Assembly (NCBI GenBank): GCA_946481035.1
Contig: CAMLNK010000284.1
Coordinates: forward strand, 1-6,022
DNA from: an uncultured Dyadobacter sp.
GTDB taxonomy: Bacteria > Bacteroidota > Bacteroidia > Cytophagales > Spirosomataceae
DNA: 6,022 nucleotides
Reading direction: 5' to 3'
A model generated the notes under the pieces. The model saw only the letters and a program-made list of their open reading frames with translations, made no database searches and was not told the origin of the DNA. The translations under genes were made by a program, and so were the position numbers. Shown piece after piece: positions 5,882 through 6,022 of this stretch. Every line of letters begins with the position of its first letter. Positions within the stretch are counted from its first letter, which is position 1.

Positions 5882-6022
5882 GAATCAGGGACGCTAATAA
5901 GGAGGCGCTGATCCGGGAGAAGGCCATCGAGCTGATCGTCAACCACGGTTTCGACGGGCTGAGCATGCATAAACTGGCCAAGGCCGCAGGGGTTTCCGTG
6001 GCTACGATTTACATTTATTTCA
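5878..6022 (+). CDS. TetR-family transcriptional regulator (3' end missing)
   Basis: The first 48 codons are present and the gene runs off the window. The protein shows the TetR N-terminal DNA-binding domain: ANKEALIREKAIELIVNHG (6-24) is helix 1, FDGLSMHKLAKAAGV (25-39) leads into the helix-turn-helix, and SVATIYIYF (40-48) is the highly conserved recognition-helix end. Such proteins repress transcription until a small ligand binds their C-terminal domain, often controlling efflux pumps. The frame is closed by TAA at 5866-5868 and has no ATG before the conserved region, so TTG at 5878 is the likely start, giving fMet-RIRD. From memory, relatives in this phylum often begin with MRIRD, which supports it. 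The alternative is a one-base deletion after ATG 5858. The palindrome at 5831-5846 is its probable operator. The regulated partner genes lie outside the window. Confidence 0.85.
   Translation, partial: MRIRDANKEALIREKAIELIVNHGFDGLSMHKLAKAAGVSVATIYIYF

Noticed and set aside
5899..5905. Strong Shine-Dalgarno-like AAGGAGG
   Set aside because: It sits inside the conserved first helix of the TetR-family protein and is followed by no suitable ATG; it encodes Lys-Glu-Ala in the expected frame.

Overview
The window looks like a chromosomal piece from a Bacteroidota bacterium, probably a Cytophagales relative such as Dyadobacter or Spirosoma. The evidence is two perfect TAnnTTTG promoter boxes (TAAATTTG at 3101-3108, TATATTTG at 5846-5853), start codons without Shine-Dalgarno sequences, and a DUF6364-type antitoxin paired with a PIN toxin. 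The genus is a guess. Every gene I accept is on the + strand.

Region 1 (1-1801) holds the 3' part of a coiled-coil, PspA-like gene and a gene for a membrane-anchored protein with a Ppx/GppA-type (actin-like ATPase superfamily) domain. They are probably one operon. Region 2 (1802-1941) is a striking non-coding block: a purine-rich arm, then a long pyrimidine tract with an 8-bp tandem repeat. The block is bounded by a perfect 15-bp inverted repeat.

Region 3 (1942-3086) is a two-gene unit: a small five-helix membrane protein whose 3' end overlaps a 220-residue protein. The latter carries residues arranged like the catalytic core of PD-(D/E)XK nucleases. Region 4 (3078-5788) begins with a good promoter and contains, with almost no spacing, a DUF6364-type antitoxin, a PIN-domain toxin, a gamma-class N6-adenine DNA methyltransferase and a DinB-like protein. 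The methyltransferase is interrupted by one in-frame TGA at 4687-4689; the frame continues to 5337 with the expected target-recognition domain, so this looks like a recent nonsense mutation, a sequencing error or, less likely, readthrough.

Region 5 (5789-6022) holds a palindromic operator overlapping a promoter and the 5' end of a TetR-family regulator. That gene seems to start at TTG, directly overlapping the stop of a 7-codon open frame.

The main picture is a small defence/addiction island: a toxin-antitoxin pair directly joined to a DNA methyltransferase, next to a nuclease-like gene. Whether the nuclease and methyltransferase were ever a restriction-modification pair cannot be settled from the sequence. 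Nothing here is clearly a wholly new system. The least familiar parts are the membrane-anchored Ppx/GppA-like protein with its coiled-coil neighbour, and the membrane-protein/nuclease-like pair.
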